From Fontibacterium abundans (GTDB taxonomy: Bacteria; Pseudomonadota; Alphaproteobacteria; Pelagibacterales; Pelagibacteraceae): a stretch of DNA of 64,000 nucleotides. The stretch is from assembly GCA_965235095.1 (NCBI GenBank), contig OZ249405.1; one strand, given 5' to 3'. A program made the position numbers and the translations under genes. The notes beneath the pieces are model-generated. The model made no database searches. It saw only the letters and a program-made list of their open reading frames with translations, and was not told the DNA's origin. This document shows positions 42,055-50,353 of this stretch, one piece after another; position 1 is the first letter of the stretch; each line of letters starts with the position of its first letter.

Positions 42055-43313
42055 TTAAAATAATGTCAAAGATTTCATTGTTTTTAATAATCTTACTACA
42101 ATCAAGTCTAGCTTTTGCTCAAGCTAAGCCAGTCTTGAATCCAGGAGATGCTTCGTGGATGCTTACTAGTACAGCGCTTGTACTATTAATGACTATTCCA
42201 GGACTTGCTCTTTTTTATGGTGGTTTAGTAGGTAAGAAAAATATCGTCTCAACAATTAGTCAATCATTTATGATTACATGTGTTGTAACGTTGGTGTGGT
42301 TTATTTGTGGATACTCACTTACGTTTGGAGAAGGAAATTTATTTATCGGTGACTTTTCAAAAACTTTCTTAAAAGGAGTAGAAGTTGCTGGTTTAACCTT
42401 AACAATTCCTGAGACAGTGTTTGTTTGTTATCAATTAACTTTTGCAATTATTACAGTTGCACTGATTTGCGGTTCTATAGTTGAGCGTATAAACTTTGGG
42501 GCTCTATTTATATTTGTAATATTGTGGAGCATCTTGGTTTATGCACCAGTTGGACACATGGTTTGGGGAGGTGGTTACCTTTCTAAAATGGGTGTTTTAG
42601 ATTTTGCTGGCGGAACGGTTGTTCACATTAATTCGGGAATTGCCGGTTTAGTTGCTGCACTAGTTATCGGAAAACGAAAATCAAAAGCTCGTCCGCATAA
42701 CGTTGCACTAACAATGATAGGAGCTTCTATGCTCTGGGTGGGTTGGTTTGGTTTTAATGCTGGTTCAGCAGTTGCTGCAAATGGAAGTGCTGGAATGGCG
42801 ATGCTTGTAACTCAAATTGCTGCAGCAAGCGCTGGTATTGCTTGGATGTTAGCAGAGTGGTTTTCGGGTGAGAAAAAACCAAGTCTTCTTGGATTGTGTT
42901 CTGGTGCAGTTGCGGGTCTAGTTGCGATTACCCCAGCAGCAGGATTTGTTAATCCAATGGGTGCATTTTTAATTGGATTAATCTCTGGCGTTTTATGTTT
43001 CCTAGCTTGCACAAAATTAAAGAGTGCACTTGGTTATGATGATGCTTTAGACGTTTTTGGTATTCATGCTTTTGGTGGCGCTGTTGGTGCAGTGTTGACA
43101 GGCGTGTTTGCTACAAAAGCAATTGGAGGAGTTGAAGGCGGATTTGATCAAGTTAAATTACAATTATTAGGTGTTGGTGTAACAGTACTTTATACGACTG
43201 TTGTAACTTTCATTATTTTAAAAGTTGTAAATTTAATTACACCATTACGAGCTTCTGATGCTCAAGAGAGAGATGGTTTAGACCTTTCTCAGCATGGAGA
43301 ACAAATAAGCTAA
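42051..43313 (+). CDS. amtB: Ammonium transporter
   Basis: 420 residues with a cleavable signal peptide (about 1-24, ending AFAQA), then about eleven membrane segments. Family motifs: DASWMLTSTALVLLMTIPGLALFYGGLV, GHMVWGGGYL, DFAGGTVVHINSGIAGLVAAL, the pore His regions, and DVFGIHAFGGAVGAVLTGVF. Starts inside the glnK stop (4-base overlap). A strong intrinsic terminator follows the stop. Confidence 0.96.
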   Translation: MIKIMSKISLFLIILLQSSLAFAQAKPVLNPGDASWMLTSTALVLLMTIPGLALFYGGLVGKKNIVSTISQSFMITCVVTLVWFICGYSLTFGEGNLFIGDFSKTFLKGVEVAGLTLTIPETVFVCYQLTFAIITVALICGSIVERINFGALFIFVILWSILVYAPVGHMVWGGGYLSKMGVLDFAGGTVVHINSGIAGLVAALVIGKRKSKARPHNVALTMIGASMLWVGWFGFNAGSAVAANGSAGMAMLVTQIAAASAGIAWMLAEWFSGEKKPSLLGLCSGAVAGLVAITPAAGFVNPMGAFLIGLISGVLCFLACTKLKSALGYDDALDVFGIHAFGGAVGAVLTGVFATKAIGGVEGGFDQVKLQLLGVGVTVLYTTVVTFIILKVVNLITPLRASDAQERDGLDLSQHGEQIS

Positions 43314-43347
43314 GTTATAACCCCTTTATAAACTTACTTAAATAATT

Positions 43348-43380
43348 GGGCCTAGATTTTAATCTAGGCCCTTTTTATTT
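43348..43380 (+). terminator. Intrinsic terminator after amtB
   Basis: Perfect stem GGGCCTAGAT (43348-43357) and ATCTAGGCCC (43362-43371) with loop TTTA, followed by TTTTTATTT. It is the only classical terminator I find at any convergent junction here. The opposite strand has a weaker T run (AATTATTT), so it may also slow transcripts of kup arriving from the other side. Confidence 0.9.
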
Positions 43381-45250
43381 AAATTTCGATAACTCCACCT
43401 ATTTCAATAGTTCGATCTTTAGGAATTTTGTAGTATTCCGTAGCTCCAAGCATAGTTCGATGCATTAAAATAAATAATCTTGAAAAAATATTTGAATTTT
43501 TGCTAACAACTTTTACTTTTCCAATAAAGAACGAAGTGTCTAGCATGCTAAATTTAAATTCTGTTGCTCTAATCAGGGCTAGGACTCTTGGGATATTTGG
43601 CTCTTCCTGGAAACCATATCTTACAATGATGTTATAAAAATTATTGGAATAATGTTTAATTATTACTCTTTCATCATCTCGAAGTTTTGGAAAGTTCGTG
43701 GAACTTAAATGCATGAATACGATGCGTTTATGAAGTACTTGATTATGTTTTAAATTATTAATTAATGCCATAGGAATTACCTCAATATTGGGTACAAAAA
43801 ATATTGCCGTACCTGGAACTCTTTTGGGTGGATTTTTTTTAATTTGTGATAAAAAATTTTTAATTTTTATTGATCCATTCCAACGAGCTTTAAGCATTCT
43901 TTCTCTTCCACTAATCCAACTCAACATCATAAATAAGACTATTAGAGCTATAATAATTGTAATCCATCCCCCTTGAAAAAATTTTGACAAAGTAGCAGAG
44001 AAAAATACAAGATCCAGAATTAAAAAAATTAAAAAAACTGGTATAAAAATTAATTTATTCCAACCTCTAACAAAAATAAGCAAGAATGTTGCAAGAATGG
44101 TATCAATCAACATCGATCCAGTAACAGCCGTTCCGTATGCTGCAGCTAGATTTGCCGAACTTTTAAAACTTAATATCAGTAAAACAACCCCAACAAATAA
44201 AAATATATTAATTTTAGATAAATATACCTCTCTATATTCATTTGTTGAGGTATGTTTAATTAAAAGTCTTGGAATATAACCTAACTGAACCGCTTGATTG
44301 GCTATTGAAAAAACTCCTGAAATCACCGCTTGTGATGCAATAATAGTTGCGCAGGTAGCTAAAATAATCAGAGGAATTAATGCCCAGTCTGGTCCTAACC
44401 TAAAGAATGGGTTATCGATTGTACTTGGATCAGAAATTAATAATGCCCCTTGTCCAAAGTAATTTAGTAGTAGTGCAGGAAAAACTATTATTAGCCAAGC
44501 TGTTTGAATCGGTCTTCTTCCAAAAAAACCCATATCCGAATAAAGAGCTTCGGCTCCAGTAATTGCAAGTACTACAAAACCTAAAATTATAACTGCAATT
44601 CCTTGATGCTTTAGTAAAAAATTAAAACCATAAATAGGATCTAAGGCCTTAAGAATGGTTGGTTTGTTTATAATTTCTAATAATCCTAAACCACCAATTG
44701 TTATAAACCAAATTAACATTATAGGTCCAAAAACCGTCCCAACTTTTCCAGTCCCAAATTTTTCAATTCCAAATAAAAGAGAGACCAACACTAATGAAAT
44801 ATAGATAATATAAGGCTCTAATTTAGGTGATAAAATTTTTAATCCCTCGACGGCACTCAAAACAGAGATAGCTGGAGTGATAATACTATTTCCAAAAAAT
44901 AAAGCTGCACCCATACATCCAAGTATAGTTATGATCCATTTAGTATTTGGTTTTTTTCCAACTTTTCTAATCAAAAGTGCCGTTAGTGCAAATACACCCC
45001 CTTCGCCGTGATTGTGGGCGCGCATAATAATAAAGACGTATTTTATGCTAACAACAATAATTAAAGACCAGGTGATTAATGATAATACTCCATAAACGGA
45101 ACTGATTATTCCTACACCACCTTCTGTAGATGCTTCTATTGATAATTTAAGAACGTAGAGCGGTGATGTACCTATATCTCCAAAGACAACACCAAGAGCC
45201 GCTACAATTAAAAGAGGTAAACTTCTAGCATTACCATTTTTATTATTCAT
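43379..45250 (-). CDS. kup: Low-affinity potassium transporter Kup
   Basis: Proton-coupled potassium uptake protein of 623 residues with twelve membrane segments and a cytoplasmic C-terminal domain. The N-terminal motif GVVFGDIGTSPLYVLKLS is diagnostic; GEGGVFALTALL and the C-terminal PGTAIFFVPNIEVIPMALINNLKHN (family PRVPGTAVF) also fit. Its stop lies within the U-run side of the amtB terminator. Divergent from azlC over 188 bases. Confidence 0.95.
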   Translation of the reverse strand: MNNKNGNARSLPLLIVAALGVVFGDIGTSPLYVLKLSIEASTEGGVGIISSVYGVLSLITWSLIIVVSIKYVFIIMRAHNHGEGGVFALTALLIRKVGKKPNTKWIITILGCMGAALFFGNSIITPAISVLSAVEGLKILSPKLEPYIIYISLVLVSLLFGIEKFGTGKVGTVFGPIMLIWFITIGGLGLLEIINKPTILKALDPIYGFNFLLKHQGIAVIILGFVVLAITGAEALYSDMGFFGRRPIQTAWLIIVFPALLLNYFGQGALLISDPSTIDNPFFRLGPDWALIPLIILATCATIIASQAVISGVFSIANQAVQLGYIPRLLIKHTSTNEYREVYLSKINIFLFVGVVLLILSFKSSANLAAAYGTAVTGSMLIDTILATFLLIFVRGWNKLIFIPVFLIFLILDLVFFSATLSKFFQGGWITIIIALIVLFMMLSWISGRERMLKARWNGSIKIKNFLSQIKKNPPKRVPGTAIFFVPNIEVIPMALINNLKHNQVLHKRIVFMHLSSTNFPKLRDDERVIIKHYSNNFYNIIVRYGFQEEPNIPRVLALIRATEFKFSMLDTSFFIGKVKVVSKNSNIFSRLFILMHRTMLGATEYYKIPKDRTIEIGGVIEI

Positions 45251-45438
45251 GATGGGGCTTTATATATAATTTAATAAATAAGAGTATTTGTTTTGAAAGC
45301 TCAAATTATCATTATTCGCCAATATTCAATATATATTAAGAGAAGCTGTTAGCTAAAGACAAGGGATATGACTGTACTATTGTATTATTTGCACTTAAAA
45401 CGGGAAGACTTAATTTAGAAATTTATAATTTTCCAGTC

Positions 45439-46134
45439 ATGAATATCCAATACAAAATTTTTTCAAAAGGATGTCTTGATGTTATTCCTCTTCTTATACC
45501 CGTAGTTCCTTTTGGTGTTATTTTTGGCGTTATCGGAATTGAATCTGGTCTCGGTTCTACAGTGACTTTCTTAATGTCGATTATTATTTTTGCAGGCTCA
45601 TCCCAACTTGCTTTTGTGCAACTATTTACAGGCGGGGCAACAACTCCAGTTATAGTAAGTTCTGTTGCTATCGTAAATTCACGCCACTTTTTATATAGCG
45701 CCGTGATTGCTCAATATTTAACAAAAGTAAAATTATTTTGGAAAATAGTTTTATCTTACTTTTTAACAGACCAGGCTTTTATCGTTTCGCAGAAATATTT
45801 CAAACAACAGCCAACAAACAAAGATAGGCATTATCATTTATTAGGATCTGGTTTCACATTGTGGTTTGTGTGGCAACTTTCTACCATTGCCGGAATTGTT
45901 TTAGGCGAATTTATACCAAAAGAATTAAATTTAGCATTTGCGGTACCTTTAACTTTTATTTCTTTAATTATTGTAGATATTAAAAAAATTGATCATTTGA
46001 TTGTTGCAATTACTTCTGGAGTTTTTGCGATTATTTTTTTTAATTTACCCCTTAGAACTTATATTATTGTTGCAGCAGCAGCTGGAATTTTAGTGGCTTA
46101 CGGATTATCTCACACAAAACTTTATAGAAAATAA
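45439..46134 (+). CDS. azlC: AzlC family branched-chain amino acid exporter, large subunit
   Basis: 231 residues with about six membrane segments. N-terminal GCLDVIPLLIPVVPFGVIFGVIG and FAGSSQLAFVQL are the AzlC signature (GAxxxxPLxxGxxPFGxxFG). With AzlD forms a two-part exporter of leucine analogues and other branched-chain amino acids. A 188-base leader holds a 16-codon Leu-rich frame (45368-45418). azlD starts 1 base after the stop. Confidence 0.9.
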   Translation: MNIQYKIFSKGCLDVIPLLIPVVPFGVIFGVIGIESGLGSTVTFLMSIIIFAGSSQLAFVQLFTGGATTPVIVSSVAIVNSRHFLYSAVIAQYLTKVKLFWKIVLSYFLTDQAFIVSQKYFKQQPTNKDRHYHLLGSGFTLWFVWQLSTIAGIVLGEFIPKELNLAFAVPLTFISLIIVDIKKIDHLIVAITSGVFAIIFFNLPLRTYIIVAAAAGILVAYGLSHTKLYRK

Positions 46135-46135
46135 A

Positions 46136-46447
46136 ATGATTTGGACTACATTAATACTTGCTGGTCTTGTTACTTTTTTTACTCGTTTCTCAATGATTGC
46201 ATTACTAAAGAAAGACTACTTTAGTCCAAGAGTAAAAATAGTTTTAAGTTATGTACCAAGTGCAGTTTTTCCAGCAATTATTTTTCCAGCTGTATTTTTA
46301 AATTCAACAGGACAATTAGTATTTTTAGATAATCCAAAAGTTTTAGCGGCACTGGCTGCAGTGCTGGTTGGTTATTTAACAGAAAGTGTGATAGCAACAA
46401 TTTTGTCAGGTCTTGGAGTTTTGTGGTTGTTAATCTTTTTTATTTAA
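46136..46447 (+). CDS. azlD: AzlD family branched-chain amino acid exporter, small subunit
   Basis: 103 residues, four membrane segments, with the family pattern TLILAGLVTFFTRFSMIAL and YVPSAVFPAIIFPAVF. Always the partner of AzlC, here 1 base downstream. lrgA starts 4 bases after its stop, so the transcript probably runs on through lrgA, lrgB and the cytochrome b561 gene. Confidence 0.9.
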   Translation: MIWTTLILAGLVTFFTRFSMIALLKKDYFSPRVKIVLSYVPSAVFPAIIFPAVFLNSTGQLVFLDNPKVLAALAAVLVGYLTESVIATILSGLGVLWLLIFFI

Positions 46448-46451
46448 TCTA

Positions 46452-46823
46452 ATGCTACGCGCTATATTTGTTATTTTCTTTTTTCAGTTATTAGGAGAGG
46501 CCTTAAAAAAATTTTTTGAAATGCGAATACCAGGTCCGGTTATAGGACTTATATTTCTTCTTATTGCATTAATATTTTTAAAACGATTTAAAACGAGAGC
46601 CGTTAATCAATTAAAAAATGACGTGTTGAACACTTCAAATTATATTTTAAGTTATCTATCACTTTTATTTGTGCCCATAGGAGTTGGGGTTGTGATGCAT
46701 CTTTCATATTTAGAAAATAATTTATTTAAAGTTTTAATTATCGTTTTTATCTCAACAGTTTTAACCATCGGCTTGACCGCTTTTTTAATGGAGAAAATTA
46801 ATAAACGAATTAATAAGAAATGA
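46452..46823 (+). CDS. CidA/LrgA family membrane protein
   Basis: 123 residues, four membrane segments. FFQLLGEALKKFFEMRIPGPVIGLI and FVPIGVGVVMHLSYLENN match the LrgA family (IPGxxIGM, FVPAGVGVM). Originally described as holin-like; plant and bacterial relatives work with LrgB as glycolate, glycerate or pyruvate transporters. It overlaps lrgB by 4 bases (ATGA). Confidence 0.9.
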   Translation: MLRAIFVIFFFQLLGEALKKFFEMRIPGPVIGLIFLLIALIFLKRFKTRAVNQLKNDVLNTSNYILSYLSLLFVPIGVGVVMHLSYLENNLFKVLIIVFISTVLTIGLTAFLMEKINKRINKK

Positions 46824-47551
46824 TTCAAAAAGACAAACTTTATAGTATCTGGGTTTATTTACAGGCAGAACCTTTATTTTGGTTAACACTGACTATCGGC
46901 TCTTATTTAATAGGCGATTATCTTTATAAAAAATCTAAACTATTTCCACTCGTTAACCCAGTTGCAATCTCAATTTTAATTATTTCATTAGTATTAATTA
47001 ATTTAGATATTTCCTACGAGAGATATTTTGATGGTGCTAAATTTATTCATTTTATGTTGGGACCTGCAACAGTTGCGCTTGCAATTCCAATTTATAAACA
47101 ATTTAAAGTAATACAAAAAGAGGCGTTTAGTATTTCAGTTTCACTCGTTGTCGGTAGTTTATTTGCAATCATTTCTACATTTTCTTTGTGTAAAATTTTT
47201 AAAATAGACGATCAGGTTTTATTTAGTATGCTACCAAGAAGTGCAACCGCACCTATTGCTATGGGTATTTCAGATTTAATTGGTGGAATTCCATCATTGA
47301 CTGCAATTATAACAATTATAACTGGAATTATGGGCGCATCCTTTGGAACTTTTGCTTTAGATTTTTTAAAATTAAAAGACATGTCAGCACGTGGATTTGG
47401 ACTTGGTCTTGCATCGCATGGAATTGGAACTGCAAGAGCTATGAGTAGGAATGAAACCGCAGGTGTTTTTGCAGCATTAGCACTTGGTTTAAATGGTATT
47501 GCAACTGCAATATTAGTTCCATTATTATTTAAGTTATTAAATATTTTTTAA
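46820..47551 (+). CDS. CidB/LrgB family membrane protein
   Basis: 243 residues, about seven membrane segments. Family blocks NPVAISILIISLVL, FMLGPATVALAIPIYKQ, PRSATAPIAMGISDLIGG and GLASHGIGTARAM are all clear. Partner of LrgA (4-base overlap). By homology with chloroplast PLGG1 it may move glycolate or related two- and three-carbon acids. The cytochrome b561 gene starts 2 bases later. Confidence 0.92.
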   Translation: MIQKDKLYSIWVYLQAEPLFWLTLTIGSYLIGDYLYKKSKLFPLVNPVAISILIISLVLINLDISYERYFDGAKFIHFMLGPATVALAIPIYKQFKVIQKEAFSISVSLVVGSLFAIISTFSLCKIFKIDDQVLFSMLPRSATAPIAMGISDLIGGIPSLTAIITIITGIMGASFGTFALDFLKLKDMSARGFGLGLASHGIGTARAMSRNETAGVFAALALGLNGIATAILVPLLFKLLNIF

Positions 47552-47553
47552 TA

Positions 47554-48090
47554 ATGAATTTAAAAAATACTTCAGACAGTTACGGTTTTATAAGCAAAAG
47601 TTTTCATTGGATTTTAGCAATTTTACTTTTATCAAATTTTTTTCTTGGTTTTATTATGGTAGAACTTGAAAGAGGACCATTAAAATCATCTATTTATGGT
47701 TTTCATAAGTCTACAGGAATTTTATTACTTAGTTTTATTATTTTAAGATTATTTTGGAGATCAATTAATATTACCCCTATCCCAGTCGCAAATAATAAAC
47801 TTTTAAATAGACTTGCAAAGTCCATGCATCTTTTTTTTTATTTTATCGTATTTATGATTACATTAAGTGGTTGGACATATTCTACCGCAAGAGTTGGACC
47901 AGTTGAAGTTTTTGGACTATTTTATATACCTGCAATTGTTGGAATAAATGATCAAGTTGGAAGAATTGCAAAAGAAATACACATATATTCAGTTTATCTA
48001 TTTATTGCCTTTGTCATTCTGCATGTTCTTGCAAGCATTTATCATCATTTTTTTTTGAAAGACCGGACGTTAAAAAGGATGTGGTATTAA
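47554..48090 (+). CDS. Cytochrome b561 (YodB/CybB type)
   Basis: Di-heme membrane protein of 178 residues with four membrane helices. Heme-ligand histidines are visible in KSFHWILA, GFHKSTG, EIHIYSVY and LHVLASIYHH; GWTYSTA and VEVFGLFYIP also fit the family. Bacterial members pass electrons between quinones and superoxide or other partners. Last gene of the azlCD-lrgAB run on this strand. Confidence 0.9.
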   Translation: MNLKNTSDSYGFISKSFHWILAILLLSNFFLGFIMVELERGPLKSSIYGFHKSTGILLLSFIILRLFWRSINITPIPVANNKLLNRLAKSMHLFFYFIVFMITLSGWTYSTARVGPVEVFGLFYIPAIVGINDQVGRIAKEIHIYSVYLFIAFVILHVLASIYHHFFLKDRTLKRMWY

Positions 48091-48161
48091 ATAATACCCA
48101 TATTAGCTAAGTTTTTTCAATCCTATTGCTTTTTTAAAATATGATATTAACATTACTTTAT

Positions 48162-48356
48162 ATGGCTACTTATGAATGTCCAAAGTGTAAAATGTCTGCA
48201 AATATAACTTGTGGAAAATGTAACGCAGCTCTTAATGACGCTTCATTAAAATTAGATGGCGGCCAAAAAGTTCAAATTAGCGAATGTCCAAATGGTCATG
48301 GAAAGATTAAAAGTCCATTGTGCTGTGGCCAAGACATGAGTTGTTCCACTTCTTAA
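48162..48356 (+). CDS. Small zinc-ribbon protein, 64 residues
   Basis: MATYECPKCKMSANITCGKC then CPNGHGKIKSPLCCGQDMSC: four cysteine groups (CPKC, CGKC, CPNGH, CCGQDMSC) in 64 residues, so one or two zinc or metal sites. I use the ATG at 48162, which starts the conserved part; a start at 48141 would add seven hydrophobic residues with no clear role. No function known to me. It stands alone between the b561 gene and the aminotransferase gene. Confidence 0.75.
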   Translation: MATYECPKCKMSANITCGKCNAALNDASLKLDGGQKVQISECPNGHGKIKSPLCCGQDMSCSTS

Positions 48357-48431
48357 TAAATTTAAGCTGATTTTACATAAATATTTTGTGTTTATTATTT
48401 ATAAGCTTTTATTTAATAAATAATAATTAAT

Positions 48432-49283
48432 ATGAGACAAGTTTACATAAACGGAGAATTTAAAAAAGAAGACGAAGCGAAAGTGTCGATCTTTGATAGA
48501 GGTCTTTTATTTTCAGATTCTTTATATGAAGTAACAACAGTTATTAACGGTAAGTTAATAGATTTTAACAATCATATGAAACGATTGGATCGTTCTATGA
48601 CTGAATTAAAATTTAAAAAACTACTAAATCATCTTGATATTTTAATATTTCATAGAAAGTTAATTGAACTAAATAATTTAAAAGAGGGCATGATTTATTT
48701 GCAAGTAACCAGAGGCGTTGCAGATAGAAGTTTTGATATGCCAAAGGATAAAATTGAACCAACAGTTCTTGCGTTCACTCAAGAGAAAAAAATTATTGAT
48801 TCAGAATCTGCAAAGAATGGAATTAAAGTAATGACCCTCGATGATATGAGATGGAAACTTTGCGATATTAAAACGACGCAATTACTGTACGCAAGTATGG
48901 CAAAAACTGAAGCAACGGAAAAAGGCTTTGATGATGCATGGATGCTTAGAGAGGGTTATATTACCGAAGGCAGTTCCAGCAATGCCTGGATTATTAAAGG
49001 TAAAATTATTATGACCAGACAATCTGATAATTTAATTTTAAGTGGAATTACAAGGGATGCAATTTTTAAATGCGCAAAAGATTTAGGTTATGAGGTGGTG
49101 ACTAAAAATATTACACTACCAGATGCACAGTCAGCTAGTGAAGCATTTATCACATCAGCAACAGCTTTTGTAATGCCTGTTGTAAAAATTAATACCAGTC
49201 AAATTGGCGATGGCAAACCTGGAAAATTTGTTACAGCTTTACGTGAAGAATATATTAAACAAGCTTTAGAAAGTTCTATATAA
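48432..49283 (+). CDS. D-amino-acid aminotransferase (class IV PLP enzyme)
   Basis: 283 residues of the branched-chain/D-alanine aminotransferase fold. N-terminal YINGEFKKEDEAKVSIFDRGLLFSDSLYEV and the PLP lysine in LLYASMAKTEATEKG are typical, with EGYITEGSSSNAWII and LSGITRDAIF forming the cofactor site. The short IKTTQLLYA version and the N-terminus favour a D-alanine transaminase (supplying D-Glu or D-Ala for the wall) over IlvE, but specificity is inferred. Confidence 0.85.
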   Translation: MRQVYINGEFKKEDEAKVSIFDRGLLFSDSLYEVTTVINGKLIDFNNHMKRLDRSMTELKFKKLLNHLDILIFHRKLIELNNLKEGMIYLQVTRGVADRSFDMPKDKIEPTVLAFTQEKKIIDSESAKNGIKVMTLDDMRWKLCDIKTTQLLYASMAKTEATEKGFDDAWMLREGYITEGSSSNAWIIKGKIIMTRQSDNLILSGITRDAIFKCAKDLGYEVVTKNITLPDAQSASEAFITSATAFVMPVVKINTSQIGDGKPGKFVTALREEYIKQALESSI

Positions 49284-49286
49284 GTT

Positions 49287-49526
49287 TTAAGACTTCTTAA
49301 TTGTGCTGGCCCAAAATTTATCTAAAAAATAATACCAAACACCATTAATTATAGGTTCAATAATTGCATCCACCGCAGCAAGTTCTAGTGTCGACCCGGT
49401 AATTATTATATTGCAGGTAGCTGCAATTATAATGTGACCTATCGTGTAAATAACTGCTCGACCAATGCTGGACCCAACCAATTGGTTTTTGATGGCGTTA
49501 AAAAATCCTTTTTCAATTTCTGACAT
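49287..49526 (-). CDS. DUF2061 family membrane protein
   Basis: 79 residues from the ATG ending at 49526 (a TTG at 49553 would add nine). Two membrane segments; SIGRAVIYTIGHIIIAATCNIIITGS and the C-terminal YYFLDKFW fit the DUF2061 pattern (K-xxWR, FxxTG, YxxxExxW). Function unknown. The stop is 3 bases from the convergent aminotransferase stop. Confidence 0.72.
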   Translation of the reverse strand: MSEIEKGFFNAIKNQLVGSSIGRAVIYTIGHIIIAATCNIIITGSTLELAAVDAIIEPIINGVWYYFLDKFWASTIKKS

Positions 49527-49618
49527 AGCAAATAATATAGACCTATACTGCAAAAATTCAAGTTGAGCTAAAGATATTAGCTTTAAGAACTGAATAAAAA
49601 TGATAATTAGTTAAAGAG

Positions 49619-50014
49619 ATGAATATTTCAATTTTATTTACAATTATTTTTCTAATTTTTTACTTAATACTTACTATCATTACCATCAAGGAAAGAAGAT
49701 CGAGCAAAGTTGCTTACGGTGATGATAATAATAAAAAATTAATTAAAGCCATTAGAGCACATGCAAACTTTTTTGAATTTACAGTTTTTTTTATTATTTC
49801 TTCATTTCTATTAGAGATCTTAGATGCCAATCAAATCTACGTTTTATTTGTAAATATTGTATTTTTACTAGGAAGAATTTCTCATGCTTACAGCATGTTA
49901 AAAGAAAAAACATTATTTAGAGTAATTGGTATGATGGCCACTCTTAATATTTATGCGCTTAATTGTATTTATTTATTATATTTATACGTTCAGTATTTTA
50001 ATCAATTAGACTAA
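49619..50014 (+). CDS. MAPEG family membrane protein
   Basis: 131 residues, four membrane segments. The family core is visible: RAHANFFEFTVFFIISSFLLE (the glutathione-contact RxHxNxxE pattern) and GRISHAYSM. Members are glutathione-dependent membrane enzymes in eukaryotes; the bacterial role is unclear. Ends 1 base before the convergent DUF6356 stop. Confidence 0.88.
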   Translation: MNISILFTIIFLIFYLILTIITIKERRSSKVAYGDDNNKKLIKAIRAHANFFEFTVFFIISSFLLEILDANQIYVLFVNIVFLLGRISHAYSMLKEKTLFRVIGMMATLNIYALNCIYLLYLYVQYFNQLD

Positions 50015-50015
50015 T

Positions 50016-50231
50016 TTATTCTTTAATATCATTTTTTGGTTTTTGAAATAAATCATTCATTCGTTTAATTCTTCTGCTTGTTGTGTATTCAAACCAAGCC
50101 GGATTGATTGCATGAATAAAGGCAGTGAAAAATGACCATAGACATTTAAGGCCAATTTTCATCGCAAAAAACATGTGTTCAAAGTAGCCTTTGTTAGCAA
50201 GTTCTAAATGTCTTTTGATCTTATTGAACAT
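50016..50231 (-). CDS. Small DUF6356-like membrane protein
   Basis: 71 residues, with HLELANKGYFEHMFFAMKIG, one hydrophobic segment (LKCLWSFFTAFIHAINPAWF) and TTSRRIKRMNDLF. The HL...Y.EH...A pattern followed by HA..P..F fits DUF6356, a small alphaproteobacterial family of unknown function. Divergent from clpB by 122 bases. Confidence 0.68.
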   Translation of the reverse strand: MFNKIKRHLELANKGYFEHMFFAMKIGLKCLWSFFTAFIHAINPAWFEYTTSRRIKRMNDLFQKPKNDIKE

Positions 50232-50319
50232 ATTCAGTTAATACTCATATTATATACTTAGTGTATCAAATTACACAATTTCAAGTACTCAATAAAAATT
50301 TTTATTTCATTAACCAACA

Positions 50320-50346
50320 TTGAAACTGAGAAAATTATAACCATAT
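50320..50346 (+). promoter_or_regulatory. Heat-shock (sigma-32 type) promoter for clpB
   Basis: TTGAAA (50320-50325), 15-base spacer, CCATAT (50341-50346). This matches the RpoH promoter pattern (CTTGAAA, 13-16 bases, CCATnT) and precedes the chaperone gene clpB. Transcription would start 5-8 bases after CCATAT, that is at or next to the ATG at 50354, giving a leaderless or almost leaderless mRNA. Confidence 0.6.
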
Positions 50347-50353
50347 ATTATGT

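Noticed and set aside
48141..48161. Upstream start for the zinc-ribbon protein
   Set aside because: Would add seven hydrophobic residues before the conserved MATYECPKC start with no likely role.
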